From Gordonia hankookensis (GTDB lineage Bacteria; Actinomycetota; Actinomycetes; Mycobacteriales; Mycobacteriaceae), in NCBI RefSeq assembly GCF_014673215.1, contig NZ_JACWMS010000001.1:1302001-1366000 (forward strand): 64,000 nt of DNA, given 5' to 3'. This document shows, piece by piece, positions 34,306 to 45,362 of the stretch; within the stretch, counting starts at the first letter, position 1, and each line of letters starts with the position of its first letter. The notes below the pieces were generated by a model that searched no databases, had not been told where the DNA came from, and saw nothing but the letters and a program-made list of their open reading frames with translations. The position numbers and the translations under genes are program-made.

Positions 34306-35067
34306 TCAGGCCGAGACCGAGATACCGGCCTCCCGAAGCGCGTCGCGGACGGCACGCGCGTGTGCGACGGCGCCGGGGGTGTCGCCATGCAGGCAGACGG
34401 ACTCGGCGTCGACGGTGATCACCGATCCGTCGACGGCGGTGACCGTGCCGTCGACGATCAGCCCGACGACACGTCGCGCGATCTCGGCGCTGTCGGTCAG
34501 CACGGCCCCCTGCTCGGTCCGCGGGACCAAGGTGCCGTCCGGCCGATAGCCACGATCGGCGAAGGCCTCCATGATCACCGGGAGCCCGGCCGCCCCGGCG
34601 ATCCGCAACGACACCGAGCCGGGCAGACCCATCAGCGGCAACGAACCGCCGAGCCCGACGATCGCCGCCACCACCGCGTCCGCCTGCCCCTCGTGCCTGA
34701 CGATGGAGTTGTACAGCGCACCATGCGGTTTCACATACGACACCTCTGCGCCGACCGAGCGGGCGATGCTCTCGAGGGCCCCGATCTGATAGATGACATC
34801 GGCAGTCAGGTCGTCGGGCGCGATGTCCATGAAGCGCCTGCCGAAACCCGACCGGTCCGGATAGGAGACCTGGGCACCGATCCGCACACCGGCGTCGGCC
34901 GCCGCCCGACATGTCGCGATCAGTTCCGCGGGCGTTCCGGCGTGAAAGCCACAGGCCACATTCGCGCTGCTGACGACCTCGAGCATGGCCTCATCGTCGC
35001 CGACACCTTCACCGAGGTCGGCGTTCAGGTCGATGACGAGATCCGCCGGCACTCCGCGTCCACCCAT
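34306..35067 (-). CDS. pxpA: 5-oxoprolinase subunit A (LamB/YcsF family)
   Basis: 253 residues. Characteristic N-terminus VIDLNADLGEGVGDDEAML (about 11-29), then SSANVACGFHAGTP (about 33-46), YPDRSGFGRRFMDI, and VKPHGALYNSIVRHEGQ (about 109-125). PxpA works with PxpB and PxpC to open 5-oxoproline with ATP to give glutamate, but no pxpB/C lies in the window. A -10 TAGACT 7 nt before the ATG implies a leaderless mRNA separate from rlmB. The orphan position leaves open whether it still acts in that complex. Confidence 0.9.
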   Translation of the reverse strand: MGGRGVPADLVIDLNADLGEGVGDDEAMLEVVSSANVACGFHAGTPAELIATCRAAADAGVRIGAQVSYPDRSGFGRRFMDIAPDDLTADVIYQIGALESIARSVGAEVSYVKPHGALYNSIVRHEGQADAVVAAIVGLGGSLPLMGLPGSVSLRIAGAAGLPVIMEAFADRGYRPDGTLVPRTEQGAVLTDSAEIARRVVGLIVDGTVTAVDGSVITVDAESVCLHGDTPGAVAHARAVRDALREAGISVSA

Positions 35068-35074
35068 GCCGCGC

Positions 35075-35080
35075 AGTCTA
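35075..35080 (-). promoter_or_regulatory. -10 element TAGACT of pxpA
   Basis: TAGACT on the minus strand, 7 nt before ATG 35067; no Shine-Dalgarno. Confidence 0.55.
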
Positions 35081-35095
35081 GCGGCCGCGGCGGGG

Positions 35096-36049
35096 CTACT
35101 GCCGTCGCTGACGTGCGAACTCGGCGAGCACGACGCCTGCCGCGACCGAGGCGTTCAGGCTCTCGACATCGCCGGCCATCGGGATCGACATGATGGAATC
35201 ACAGGTCTCGCGCACCAGCCGCGAGAGGCCTTTACCCTCCGACCCGACCACGATGACGGTGGGTCCCGTGCCGTCGTACTCGTCGAGGGTCACATCACCC
35301 TCGGTGTCGAGACCCACCAGCTGGGCGCCGTCGGCCGCCCAATCCTTCAGCGTGCGAGTAAGATTCGGCGCCTGCGCGACGGGCAGTCGAGCAGCAGCCC
35401 CGGCGCTGGTCCGCCACGCGACCGCCGTGACACTGGCACTGCGACGTTGCGGGATGAGCACACCGTGGCCACCGAAGGCCGCGACCGAGCGGATGACCGC
35501 ACCGAGGTTGCGCGGATCGGTGATGTTGTCGAGCGCCACCAGCAGCGGCGGCGTCCCGCTGTCGACGGCGTCGCGCATCAGGTCGTCGGGGTGGGCGTAC
35601 TGGTACTCGGGCACCTGCAGGGCGATGCCCTGGTGCAAACCGTTCGACGACAGGCGGTCGAGTTCGTTCTTCCCCACCTCGAGGATCGCGACACCGAAAT
35701 CGCCTGCCATCTTCACGCTCTCGGCGACCCGCTCGTCGGGCTCGGAGTTGGTGGCCAGGTACAGCGCGGTTGCCGGCACCCCGGCGCGCAGGCATTCCAG
35801 CACCGGGTTGCGGCCGAGGACGTACTCGGGACCGTCTTCCTTGCGGGTACGGGCACCGCCACGACCGGTGGTGGTCTTCGCCGCCGCCTTGGCCCGCTTG
35901 TGAGCAGGGTGATACGGCCGGTCGACCGCCTTCGGTGTGGCACCGCGCGCCTCGAGTCCGCGGCGTCGCTGCCCGCCCGAACCGACCGTCTGCCCCTTCT
36001 TGCTGCCGGTCTTGCGCACCGCGCCTTTACGTTTGGAGTTTCCTGCCAT
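35096..36049 (-). CDS. rlmB: 23S rRNA 2'-O-ribose methyltransferase, RlmB/TrmH (SpoU) family
   Basis: 317 residues. A basic N-terminal extension (about 1-75, many Lys/Arg and Gly) precedes the substrate-binding domain ([15 protein letters not shown]) and the SpoU fold: [20 protein letters not shown] (about 175-194, motif 1), [20 protein letters not shown] (motif 2) and [20 protein letters not shown] (motif 3, the SAM-binding knot). RlmB methylates a 23S rRNA guanosine; TrmH-like tRNA activity cannot be ruled out. It starts 1 nt after the cysS stop, the same pair as Rv3579c-Rv3580c. Confidence 0.92.
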   Translation of the reverse strand: MAGNSKRKGAVRKTGSKKGQTVGSGGQRRRGLEARGATPKAVDRPYHPAHKRAKAAAKTTTGRGGARTRKEDGPEYVLGRNPVLECLRAGVPATALYLATNSEPDERVAESVKMAGDFGVAILEVGKNELDRLSSNGLHQGIALQVPEYQYAHPDDLMRDAVDSGTPPLLVALDNITDPRNLGAVIRSVAAFGGHGVLIPQRRSASVTAVAWRTSAGAAARLPVAQAPNLTRTLKDWAADGAQLVGLDTEGDVTLDEYDGTGPTVIVVGSEGKGLSRLVRETCDSIMSIPMAGDVESLNASVAAGVVLAEFARQRRQ

Positions 36050-36050
36050 G

Positions 36051-37445
<1,395 letters not shown>

Positions 37446-37499
37446 GACGTGCCATCTTACCCGGTTTGACGTCGGCGAACGCGCGCGGCCCGCCGCCGT

Positions 37500-37979
37500 T
37501 CAGCAGGCGCTTCCGGTGTCCTGCCCCTCGTAACCACGCAGGGCGTCGACCTTTGCCGCCGACGCGCTGGTCGCGTCGAACTCGTAGCCCAACCACTCCC
37601 TCGCCAGGCGACGCGCGAGTTCCAGCCCGACGACACGCTCGCCGAAACACAGGACCTGCGCATTGTTGGACAGGACCGAGCGCTCGACCGAGTAGCTGTC
37701 GTGGGCGGTGACCGCACGGATGCCCGGGACCTTGTTGGCGCTGATGGCGACGCCGAGCCCGGTGCCGCAGACCAGCAGGGCGCGGTCGGCCTTCCCATCG
37801 GCCACCATTCGCGCCGCCGCGACCGCGACATGGGGGTAGTCGGTGTGGTCGTCGGATCCGACTCCGACGTCGGCGACCTCCCCGACCCTGTCGTCGGCCT
37901 CCAGGTCGGCTTTCAGCGCTTCCTTGTACTCGTAGCCCGCGTCGTCCGATCCGACGACGATACGTAGTTCTGAACTCAT
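37500..37979 (-). CDS. RpiB/LacA/LacB-type sugar-phosphate isomerase (probable tetrulose-4-phosphate isomerase)
   Basis: 159 residues. RpiB fold: [20 protein letters not shown] (about 7-26), catalytic Cys in [20 protein letters not shown] (about 67-86), and [20 protein letters not shown]. RpiB normally interconverts ribose- and ribulose-5-phosphate. Last in an operon with a dihydroxyacetone-family kinase and a polyol transporter, it more likely isomerises erythrulose phosphate to erythrose-4-phosphate (DerI-like, as I recall from M. smegmatis). The ATG overlaps the kinase stop (ATGA). Confidence 0.85.
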   Translation of the reverse strand: MSSELRIVVGSDDAGYEYKEALKADLEADDRVGEVADVGVGSDDHTDYPHVAVAAARMVADGKADRALLVCGTGLGVAISANKVPGIRAVTAHDSYSVERSVLSNNAQVLCFGERVVGLELARRLAREWLGYEFDATSASAAKVDALRGYEGQDTGSAC

Positions 37980-39733
37980 CGCATTCCTTCCGGCGAGGTG
38001 TTCTCGGCGACGCCGGCAATGGTGTCGGCAACCGTTTTCAGGCACATGGCCAGCGATGTGGCACCCGCATCGGGCGTGCCGACACTCCGTTCGGCCAGTG
38101 GCCGCGCCCGCCCGATTCTGGGGCGAAGTCGAGCGGTGGCCTCCGCTGCCTCCGCGGCGACATCGGACGACGATCGCCAGGCAGCGCGCCACTCCTGCCC
38201 ATCGGCCACGCGCTGCTCGAAGTCCTCGACGAACGGCAACAGGGAGTCCAGCATCGTCTTGTCGCCGGGCGCGGCACCGCCGAGTGCGATCAACGCGTCG
38301 TATCCGTCCCGGAGACCTCCGGCGACGGCATCCGGGTCCGGACGACCGGTGTCGCCCAGTCTGGTCCCGAGTGCGCCCAGCAACGCACCCCACAGGACGC
38401 CGGACGTCCCGCCCGCCCTCGCGGCCCAGGCCTTGCCCGCCTCCGAGAGCACCGACCCCTGACCGGCACCGGCGGCGACGGCCAGGTCCGCGGCGGCGAC
38501 CGCAGCCGCCGATCCCTTGACCATGCCGCGCCCATGATCACCATCCCCGGCGACGGCATCGATCCGGCCGAGTTCGTCCTCCGCTGCGAGCAGCACCTCG
38601 GCCATGGCGGTCAGCGCCCGCGCCGCGACGATGCCGCCGGCGCGGCCGTCGTCGTCGGCCGACGCCGCGAGGTCTTCTGGCCGCTGTCCGGACATTCCCT
38701 CGTCCACGGCGCGACGTTCGCCACCGGCAGTCCGCGACAGCGCCCCCTTGCGGTACGCCGGGGTGTCCGCGGGCGCTCGCCAATACTTCTCGAGCTCGTC
38801 GTCGAGCCACATCACCGTCAACGAACAGCCGGCCATGTCCAGACTGGTGACCAGTTCGCCGACCTCTGGTTCCACGATGGTGAATCCGCGATCCCGCAGG
38901 AGTCCGGCAACCGTCGACCAGACGACGAAGAGCTCCTCGTACTTGGTGCGGCCCAGGCCGTTCAGGATCACCGCGACGCGAGTCGACGACGTCTGCGGAG
39001 CATGCTCGAGGACCCCGTCGACCAGCGTCGCGGCCAACTCGTCCGCGCGCGGCAGCGGCTCGTCGGAAACCCCGGGCTCCCCGTGGATTCCGAGGCCGAC
39101 ACCCATCGTCCCCTCCGGCACGGTGAACAACGGGTGATCGGCACCGGGCATCGTGCAACCGCCGAAGGCGACACCGAGAGTGCGGGTCGCGGCGTTCGCG
39201 GCCTCCGCAACCCGCACCACCCCGGTGATGTCGAGACCGTCCTCGGCGGCGGCGGCCGCGCACTTGAACACGGTGAAGTCGCCGGCGATCCCCCGACGCT
39301 TCTCCTCGCTCCCCGCGGGCGCGCTCGCGACGTCGTCGGTGACGGCGAAATAGTGTGCGTCGACACCTTCGGCACGCAACTCCGCCACCGCCAGACCGAA
39401 GTTCATCACGTCGCCCGCATAGTTCCCGGTGGTCAGGAGGACTCCGGCATCGCCGTGCGCGGCACGCGCCACTGCCGCGGCCTCATCGGCCGACGGCGAC
39501 GTGAAGATGTTGCCGACCACAGCGCCGTCGGCAAAACCCGCGCCGACGACGCCGCAGAACGCCGGGTAGTGGCCGGACCCGCCCCCGACCACCACCGCCA
39601 CCTTGCCCGGACGTGTGGTGGTCGCCCGGACGACACCGCCGGGCACGCCAACCACCTGCTCCGCATTCGCGTCGAGGAAACCGGCGAGCATGTCCTCGGT
39701 GAACCGCGCCGGATCGTTGTACAACTTGGTCAT
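37976..39733 (-). CDS. Fused DhaK-DhaL dihydroxyacetone/erythrulose-type kinase
   Basis: 585 residues. DhaK domain 1 to about 330: [20 protein letters not shown] (about 47-66), [12 protein letters not shown], and the covalent substrate His in [13 protein letters not shown] (about residue 200). A linker leads to DhaL 365-575 with the ATP/Mg motif [18 protein letters not shown] and [16 protein letters not shown]. The fused form uses ATP directly, unlike the PTS-dependent E. coli enzyme. With RpiB and polyol dehydrogenases beside it, D-erythrulose is a better guess than dihydroxyacetone (DerK-like; inference). Confidence 0.9.
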   Translation of the reverse strand: MTKLYNDPARFTEDMLAGFLDANAEQVVGVPGGVVRATTTRPGKVAVVVGGGSGHYPAFCGVVGAGFADGAVVGNIFTSPSADEAAAVARAAHGDAGVLLTTGNYAGDVMNFGLAVAELRAEGVDAHYFAVTDDVASAPAGSEEKRRGIAGDFTVFKCAAAAAEDGLDITGVVRVAEAANAATRTLGVAFGGCTMPGADHPLFTVPEGTMGVGLGIHGEPGVSDEPLPRADELAATLVDGVLEHAPQTSSTRVAVILNGLGRTKYEELFVVWSTVAGLLRDRGFTIVEPEVGELVTSLDMAGCSLTVMWLDDELEKYWRAPADTPAYRKGALSRTAGGERRAVDEGMSGQRPEDLAASADDDGRAGGIVAARALTAMAEVLLAAEDELGRIDAVAGDGDHGRGMVKGSAAAVAAADLAVAAGAGQGSVLSEAGKAWAARAGGTSGVLWGALLGALGTRLGDTGRPDPDAVAGGLRDGYDALIALGGAAPGDKTMLDSLLPFVEDFEQRVADGQEWRAAWRSSSDVAAEAAEATARLRPRIGRARPLAERSVGTPDAGATSLAMCLKTVADTIAGVAENTSPEGMR

Positions 39734-40887
39734 CGCAGTCGATCTCCGTTGTCGGTGTCGAACAGGTACACACGCTCCGGCGATGCGGTGAGGACGACCC
39801 GCTCCTCCGCCTCGTGGATGTCCTGCGCAGGGGTGACGGTCACGATGCCCTCTTCCATTCCCCGCACGGTCGACGTCGTCAACCCGAACTCCAGGAGGTG
39901 CTCGAACCAGGCGACCTCGGCCCCGACACCGGCCCCGTCCTCGCGAGTGCCCCGAGCCAACGAACAGTCCTGCGGACGCACACCCACGGTCACCGATTCC
40001 CCGTTCCGAACCGAGCTCGCCGACGACTCCAGATACCCGGCGCCGGAGCCGATCTCGACACGGGTACGGCCGTCGACGATGCGCACGACCCCGGGCAGTA
40101 CGTTGATCTGCGGCTCGCCGACGAACTGGGCGACGAACAGATTGGCCGGGTCGTCGAAGACCTCGTCGGGCGTTCCGAACTGCTGCACCACACCGTTGGC
40201 CATGACGGCCAGGCGGTCGGCGAGCGACAACGCCTCCACCTGATCGTGGGTCACGACGATCGTGGTGTAGCCGAACTCGCGCTGCAGGACCTTCAACTCG
40301 CGGCGCACCCGATTGCGCGCCGACGCGTCGAGATGGCTCAGCGGTTCGTCGAGGAGTAGGACCGGGGGGTTGCGGACCAGTGCCCGGGCCAACGCCACGC
40401 GTTGTTTCTGACCGCTCGAGAGCGCCGCGGGGCGCAGCGACAGCAGGTCTTCCATCTCGAGACGGGCCGCGATCGAATCCACCATCTGCTCGGCGCCGGC
40501 GACCTTGCGGGCCTTGAGCCCGTAGAGAAGGTTCTCCCGGATCGACATCGGCGGGTAGAGCGCATAGCTCTCGAAGCCGACCCCCACACCTCGCTTGGCC
40601 GCGGGCAGATCCGAGATCTCGCGGTCCCCGATCGTGATGGACCCGCTGGTGACCGTCTCGAGGCCCGCGATCATCCGCAGCGTGGTGGTCTTGCCGCAGC
40701 CGGACGGGCCCAGCAGTGCCACCAGTTCCCCCGGCTCGATGGCAAGGTCGATTCCCTTGACCGCGGTGAACTCCTCCCGACCGCGTGCCGCGTACGTCTT
40801 CACCAGCGAGTCGAGGGTCAGACTCTGGGCCCCTGCTGCGCTGTCCGTGGTGATGGTCGCTGCGTCGCGGCCACGGGTGAAACTCAT
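39730..40887 (-). CDS. Sugar(-alcohol) ABC transporter ATP-binding protein, MalK/UgpC type (1 of 2)
   Basis: 385 residues. Walker A LLGPSGCGKTTTLRMIAGLE (about 57-76), signature LSSGQKQRVALARAL (about 156), Walker B VLLLDEPLSHLDASARNRVR, switch VTHDQ, and a C-terminal TOBE/OB regulatory domain (about 265-380). Start overlaps the second ATPase's stop and end overlaps the kinase start, both ATGA. Together with the neighbouring ATPase it likely forms a heterodimer driving the CUT1 importer. Confidence 0.92.
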   Translation of the reverse strand: MSFTRGRDAATITTDSAAGAQSLTLDSLVKTYAARGREEFTAVKGIDLAIEPGELVALLGPSGCGKTTTLRMIAGLETVTSGSITIGDREISDLPAAKRGVGVGFESYALYPPMSIRENLLYGLKARKVAGAEQMVDSIAARLEMEDLLSLRPAALSSGQKQRVALARALVRNPPVLLLDEPLSHLDASARNRVRRELKVLQREFGYTTIVVTHDQVEALSLADRLAVMANGVVQQFGTPDEVFDDPANLFVAQFVGEPQINVLPGVVRIVDGRTRVEIGSGAGYLESSASSVRNGESVTVGVRPQDCSLARGTREDGAGVGAEVAWFEHLLEFGLTTSTVRGMEEGIVTVTPAQDIHEAEERVVLTASPERVYLFDTDNGDRLR

Positions 40888-42014
40888 CGTGCTGCCTCCA
40901 CAGATGTCTCGTACGGGTTTCCGAGGCGGATGGTGTCCCCGTCTCCCGCGGCGAAGAAATGAACGTCCGAGCGGGCGATGGACATCACGGCGTCTGAGCC
41001 TTCACCCACCCCGTGGCGCCCGGTGGTCAGCGCGATCAACTGTTCGCCCGCGACATCGACGGTTAGCTCGATGTTGCGGCCGAGTCGCTCGGCGAGGACC
41101 ACATGCCCGCTCAGCGCGACATCGACCGAGGTGTCGACCTGTGATCCACGGACATGGAAGTCACACGGCCGCATTCCGACCCGGACCCGGTCACCGCGGG
41201 ATACGGGCAACCCATCGGGTATCGCCACCTCCAGCTCACCATCACCGAGCCGGACCACCCCGTCATCGACGACGCCGTCGAGGAGGTTCATCTCGGGCTG
41301 GCCGAGCGAGCGCGCGACGAACGTGTCGGCAGGTCGGTTCCAGAGTTCTGCCGGTGTGCCGATCTGGACGAGTCGCCCCTCGCGCAGCACCCCGATCCGG
41401 TCGCCGAGCGCCAGTGCCTCCTGGTAGTCGTGCGTGACGTAGACCGTCGTGGTGTTCGACATCGCACCCAGTTGTTTGAGTTCGGCCCGCATCGCGGCAC
41501 GCAGCTTCGCGTCGAGATGACTGAGCGGTTCGTCGAGGAGATACACGTCGGCAGGACGGACGAGCACCCGCCCCAGGGCCACGCGCTGGCGCTGACCGTT
41601 GGACAGCTCACGCGGAAACCGCTTGAGCAAGTGGTTGATGCCCAGCGTGGTGGTGACCTGATCGATCCGCTCCGCACGCTCGGCCTCGGAGTACTTTCCG
41701 GTGCGGCCCGACTTGAGCGGTGACGCCAGGTTCTCGCTGACGGTCTTCTGTGGATACAGTGCATAACTTTCGAAGGCCATCGCGACGTTGCGGTGATAGG
41801 GCTCGACCCGCGTCATGTCGACGCCCCCGATGTGCACCGACCCGCCGTCCACGTCCACCAGTCCCGCAATGGATTTCAAGGTGGTGGTCTTGCCTGCGCC
41901 GCTCGGCCCGAGGATGACGAAGAACTCGCCGTTCTCGATGGCGACCGACAGGTCGTCGACCGCGGTGACCTTTCCGAACCGTTTGGTGATCTGCGAGAGA
42001 TCGAGTGTTGCCAT
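40884..42014 (-). CDS. Sugar(-alcohol) ABC transporter ATP-binding protein, MalK/UgpC type (2 of 2)
   Basis: 376 residues from ATG 42014, overlapping the permease stop by 1 nt (TGATG). Walker A ILGPSGAGKTTTLKSIAGLV (about 33-52), signature LSNGQRQRVALGRVL (about 135-149), Walker B VYLLDEPLSHLDAKLRAAMR, switch VTHDYQEA, and TOBE domain from about 235. Both ATPases keep all catalytic motifs, so neither is obviously degenerate. A longer open frame upstream lies within the permease gene and is not coding. Confidence 0.92.
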   Translation of the reverse strand: MATLDLSQITKRFGKVTAVDDLSVAIENGEFFVILGPSGAGKTTTLKSIAGLVDVDGGSVHIGGVDMTRVEPYHRNVAMAFESYALYPQKTVSENLASPLKSGRTGKYSEAERAERIDQVTTTLGINHLLKRFPRELSNGQRQRVALGRVLVRPADVYLLDEPLSHLDAKLRAAMRAELKQLGAMSNTTTVYVTHDYQEALALGDRIGVLREGRLVQIGTPAELWNRPADTFVARSLGQPEMNLLDGVVDDGVVRLGDGELEVAIPDGLPVSRGDRVRVGMRPCDFHVRGSQVDTSVDVALSGHVVLAERLGRNIELTVDVAGEQLIALTTGRHGVGEGSDAVMSIARSDVHFFAAGDGDTIRLGNPYETSVEAAR

Positions 42015-42907
42015 CAGGCCTTCACCGCCCCGAATGAGAGTCCACGAACGAGATAGCGCTGAATCGTCAGCGCCAGGATCAACGGAGGCAGAGCCGCGAT
42101 GATCGCGGCCGCTGCCGTCAGGTTGTAATACGCCTGCCCGCCGCCGCCGAGGAACTTGGTGATCGCGACGGTCACCGTGCTGGCATTGCTGTCGGCGAGG
42201 ATCAACGGGAAGATGTAGTTGTTCCACGCGAAGATGAAGGCCAGCAGGGCGGCGGCCGCGATTCCTGGGCGGACCATCGGCAGGGCAACCATCACGAACG
42301 CACGCTTGCGCGTGTATCCGTCGAGCAACGCGGCCTGCTCGAGATCCTCGGGGAGATCCTGGAAGTATGACCGCAGAATCCACACCACCAGCGGCATGGT
42401 GACCAGTTGCAGGACCCAGATCATGCCCACCTTGGTGTCGAAGAGCCCGATCTGGTTGTAGATCACGAACAGCGGGACGATGACCATCAACTCCGGCGCG
42501 AACCGGAACGAGAGCATCTGGAACATCAGGTCATTGGAACCCCGGTACTGCCAGCGGCCCGCCGCGTAGGCCGCGGGGATACCGATGACGAGCGACACGA
42601 TCACCGCGCCACCGCAGTTGATGAGACTCGTCAGGAGAGATGCCTTGAAGTCGACGCTGGTCAGCTCGGTGCCCCGGCTCGACAACACCGTGCCGAAGTT
42701 CTCCCAGGTCGGACTGAAGTGGAAGAACGTGGTGGTCTGCTGTTCGTCGTTCTTCAACGCCAACAGGAACATCCAGACGATCGGGAACAGCGAGAAGACG
42801 AACCACACGAGGATCGTGAGGTCGGCTGCCACCGAACCTGCGGTGAATCTCTTTCGCCCCGGCAGCAATTCGGCCGGCGCGAGCGACGGTTTCCTCAACT
42901 TCGGCAT
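42014..42907 (-). CDS. ABC transporter permease, MalG-type
   Basis: 297 residues from ATG 42907 with GGAG upstream, 1 nt after the partner's stop; GTG 42931 is the alternative. Six TM segments: LTILVWFVFSLFPIVWMFLL first, and the EAA coupling loop LPEDLEQAALLDGYTRKRAF (about 189-208) on the cytoplasmic side. Partners with the MalF-type permease to form the channel of the polyol importer. Confidence 0.92.
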   Translation of the reverse strand: MPKLRKPSLAPAELLPGRKRFTAGSVAADLTILVWFVFSLFPIVWMFLLALKNDEQQTTTFFHFSPTWENFGTVLSSRGTELTSVDFKASLLTSLINCGGAVIVSLVIGIPAAYAAGRWQYRGSNDLMFQMLSFRFAPELMVIVPLFVIYNQIGLFDTKVGMIWVLQLVTMPLVVWILRSYFQDLPEDLEQAALLDGYTRKRAFVMVALPMVRPGIAAAALLAFIFAWNNYIFPLILADSNASTVTVAITKFLGGGGQAYYNLTAAAAIIAALPPLILALTIQRYLVRGLSFGAVKA

Positions 42908-42908
42908 C

Positions 42909-43865
42909 TCAGGACTCCGCTCCGGCAGCACGACGCTGCGCTTTTCCGAGCACGCTCACGAGGATGCGCGCGGTGATGAACACGATGATCCAGAGCAGCA
43001 GCATGTACGTGCTGCCGCGCGAGTAGTCGAGGTTGATGATCGAATCCTCGAAGGCCCCGATCTGCAGGGTGCGCGTGGCCACGCCCGGACCGCCCGCGGT
43101 GAGGACGTAGATGTGGTCGAACACCTTCAGGTTGTCCATGAACCGGAAGATGACGGCGACCAGGATGTACGGCCAGATCATCGGGAGCATGAGCTTGCGG
43201 AACATGTAGAACCAGCTTGCGCCGTCCACCTCGGAGGCCTCGAACGGTTCCTTGGGCAGCGACCGGATGCCGGCCAGTACGAGGATCGCCACGAAGGGCG
43301 TGAAGATCCACAGGTCGACGAGGATGACCGACCAGAGTGCGTTGGAGCTCGAGAGCCAGTCGAAGGTGTTTCCCAGTCCCAGAACATGGTTGAGAATTCC
43401 GAACTGGGGGTTGAACATGAGCTTCCAGATGACGCCCGCGATCACCGGCGCGATCATCAACGGGAGGATCAGTACCTTCTCGAAGATCCGTCCGACGAAA
43501 CTGGATCGATTCAGCAGCAATGCGAGCCCGACGCCGAGCGCCGTCTCCACCGCGGTGGCGACGACCGCGAAGATCGCGGTGACCGACACGCTCTTCCAGA
43601 AGATCTGGTCGCCGAGGACCGATGCGAAGTTCTTGAACCAGACGAAATGCGGGTCCGGGTTCACCGCCGCGTAGTTGAGAAACGCGTAGTAGGCGCCGAC
43701 GAAGAACGGGTAGAGGATGCCGATCACGATGATCAGCGCGGGTAGCGAGAGAAGGTATGGTCGAGCCTTACGTCGCCAGCTCGGCACTTCCGGAAGGTCC
43801 CTGGCCGCCGTCTGCGATGGTTGCTCCGGCGTCGCGGGAGGCGCCTTGGGGGTCTGTGTGGTCAT
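42909..43865 (-). CDS. ABC transporter permease, MalF-type
   Basis: 318 residues. A basic, Pro-rich cytoplasmic start precedes YLLSLPALIIVIGILYPFFV (TM1, about 33-52). Further TMs follow, with the EAA loop SLPKEPFEASEVDGASWFYM (about 216-235) that contacts the ATPases. Starts 14 nt after the binding-protein stop. With the MalG-type subunit it forms the CUT1-family transmembrane pair. Confidence 0.92.
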   Translation of the reverse strand: MTTQTPKAPPATPEQPSQTAARDLPEVPSWRRKARPYLLSLPALIIVIGILYPFFVGAYYAFLNYAAVNPDPHFVWFKNFASVLGDQIFWKSVSVTAIFAVVATAVETALGVGLALLLNRSSFVGRIFEKVLILPLMIAPVIAGVIWKLMFNPQFGILNHVLGLGNTFDWLSSSNALWSVILVDLWIFTPFVAILVLAGIRSLPKEPFEASEVDGASWFYMFRKLMLPMIWPYILVAVIFRFMDNLKVFDHIYVLTAGGPGVATRTLQIGAFEDSIINLDYSRGSTYMLLLWIIVFITARILVSVLGKAQRRAAGAES

Positions 43866-43879
43866 GGATGCCAGAACTC

Positions 43880-45301
43880 CTACAGGTTGACCTTGGACGT
43901 GTTGGTCTTGGCAAGGCTTCTCAGCCGGGACGACGCATCATCCCCGCCGTAGATGTCCTGCAACGCGACGGCCCAGTCCTTGGTGGTGTCGAAGAACTTC
44001 TTCTGGGGCGTGAACTGGATCTTCGAGGAACCGATCACCGTTTCGAAGGTCTCCAGATAACCCGGCTGATCGGCCGCCACCTTCTTGAAAGTCGTGTCGA
44101 ACACCGACTTCCGCACCGGATCGGCATAGATGCCACCCTCGACGGCCTTGTTCATCGAGTCTTTCCCGGTTGCCCACTGCATGAACAACCATGCCGGGAG
44201 TTTGTTGGCGGAGTTGGCGTTCATCGCCCAGCTCCATGTCCACAGGTTGGTCTTGTGGTTGCCGTCCGGGCCGGCCGGACCCGGGTACCAGCCGAGATTG
44301 CCCGCCTGGGCACTGGCCCCAGGCTTGTTCTTCGGGTAGGTCGCCGAGTCGGCGTCGTAGACCATCATGGCTGTCCCGTCGCCCAGATCACCGGTCGCAT
44401 TGGGGTAGTCGTAGGTGGTCCACGACGTCGGCCCGGCCTTGTGCTGCATCTCGATCCACTTCTCGGTGAAGGCGACAGCTTTGTCACTGTCCATCTCCGC
44501 GACCAGTTCGCTGCCGTTGAACGAGTAGTCGACAGCGCCCTCACGGGTGTACTGCGTCATGAAGCCGGGATGGATGGTCGCCCATGATTTCGATCCGCGC
44601 GTGGCGATCCCATATCGGTTGGCGGACCGGTCGGTGAGGTCGATGGCCAGCTGGACGAAATCGTCGAAGCGGTCGGGCAGCCGGATTCCGCGTTTGTCGA
44701 AATATGCCTTGTTGTACGCGACGACGTTGTTCTCGAATCCCCACGGAATCGCCCATTGACCGCCGGTCCCGAGTGGGCTCCCTGTCTCGAAATCCCAACG
44801 CGTGGAGGTCCGTAGACCTTCGAAGATGTCATCGAAGTCGTATTCGGCACTGGTGGCCGACGAGTTCTGCAGCCATGGTCCGAGATCTTCGATCCATCCG
44901 GGGGGCCCGTACTGCCAGATGAAGTACGCACCGAGCATGAACGCGTCGTGTTTGCCCGTACCACCGGCGAGTTCGGTGTTGAGCTTCGTGAAGTAGTCGG
45001 CCTCCGGGACGAGGTCGACGTTGACATTGATGCCCGTGAGCTCGGTGAACTCGTGTAGCAGCGGCTGATACGACTGCTGGTACGGGTGCGGGGTCTGCAG
45101 GATGTTGATGGTCGACCCGGATGCCTTGCGCCAGTCGAACCCACCGGTGACCGCAGAAGCGCCGTTCGGCGCATCGGTGCGACCGCCGATCCCGCAGGCG
45201 CCGAGCACCGGCACCGATGCGGCCGCGACACCGGCGAGTCCCAACGCCCGCAACATGTTCCGGCGCGACATCTGCGGTCCGCCGAACCGTTCTCCACTCA
45301 T
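43880..45301 (-). CDS. ABC transporter substrate-binding lipoprotein, CUT1 family (polyol-type)
   Basis: 473 residues. The N-terminus SRRNMLRALGLAGVAAASVP (about 12-31) has a twin-Arg motif, and the lipobox Cys follows in VLGACGIGG (about 36). This points to a Tat-exported lipoprotein. The two-lobe extracellular sugar-binding fold is seen in LLHEFTELTGINVNVDLVPE, WIEDLGPWLQN and WPGPAG-type lobes. Aromatic residues are frequent, as in carbohydrate binders. The gap to the upstream dehydrogenase is 61 bp, the longest in the operon. Substrate probably a tetritol or similar polyol (inference). Confidence 0.9.
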   Translation of the reverse strand: MSGERFGGPQMSRRNMLRALGLAGVAAASVPVLGACGIGGRTDAPNGASAVTGGFDWRKASGSTINILQTPHPYQQSYQPLLHEFTELTGINVNVDLVPEADYFTKLNTELAGGTGKHDAFMLGAYFIWQYGPPGWIEDLGPWLQNSSATSAEYDFDDIFEGLRTSTRWDFETGSPLGTGGQWAIPWGFENNVVAYNKAYFDKRGIRLPDRFDDFVQLAIDLTDRSANRYGIATRGSKSWATIHPGFMTQYTREGAVDYSFNGSELVAEMDSDKAVAFTEKWIEMQHKAGPTSWTTYDYPNATGDLGDGTAMMVYDADSATYPKNKPGASAQAGNLGWYPGPAGPDGNHKTNLWTWSWAMNANSANKLPAWLFMQWATGKDSMNKAVEGGIYADPVRKSVFDTTFKKVAADQPGYLETFETVIGSSKIQFTPQKKFFDTTKDWAVALQDIYGGDDASSRLRSLAKTNTSKVNL

Positions 45302-45362
45302 CTGACCCCTGTCCTCCGTGTAGCTGTCATGTAGCTGTCGGTGATGTCCGCACCCGTCTCGG

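Noticed and set aside
32346..34418. 690-codon open frame opposite the carboxylesterase
   Set aside because: Arg/Gly-rich shadow; the minus strand encodes a complete type B carboxylesterase.
37446..37499. Possible T-box or attachment site at the left edge of the polyol island
   Set aside because: Only 54 bp, with no hairpin, no tRNA fragment and no direct repeat matching the right edge near 50005-50019; no integrase in the island.
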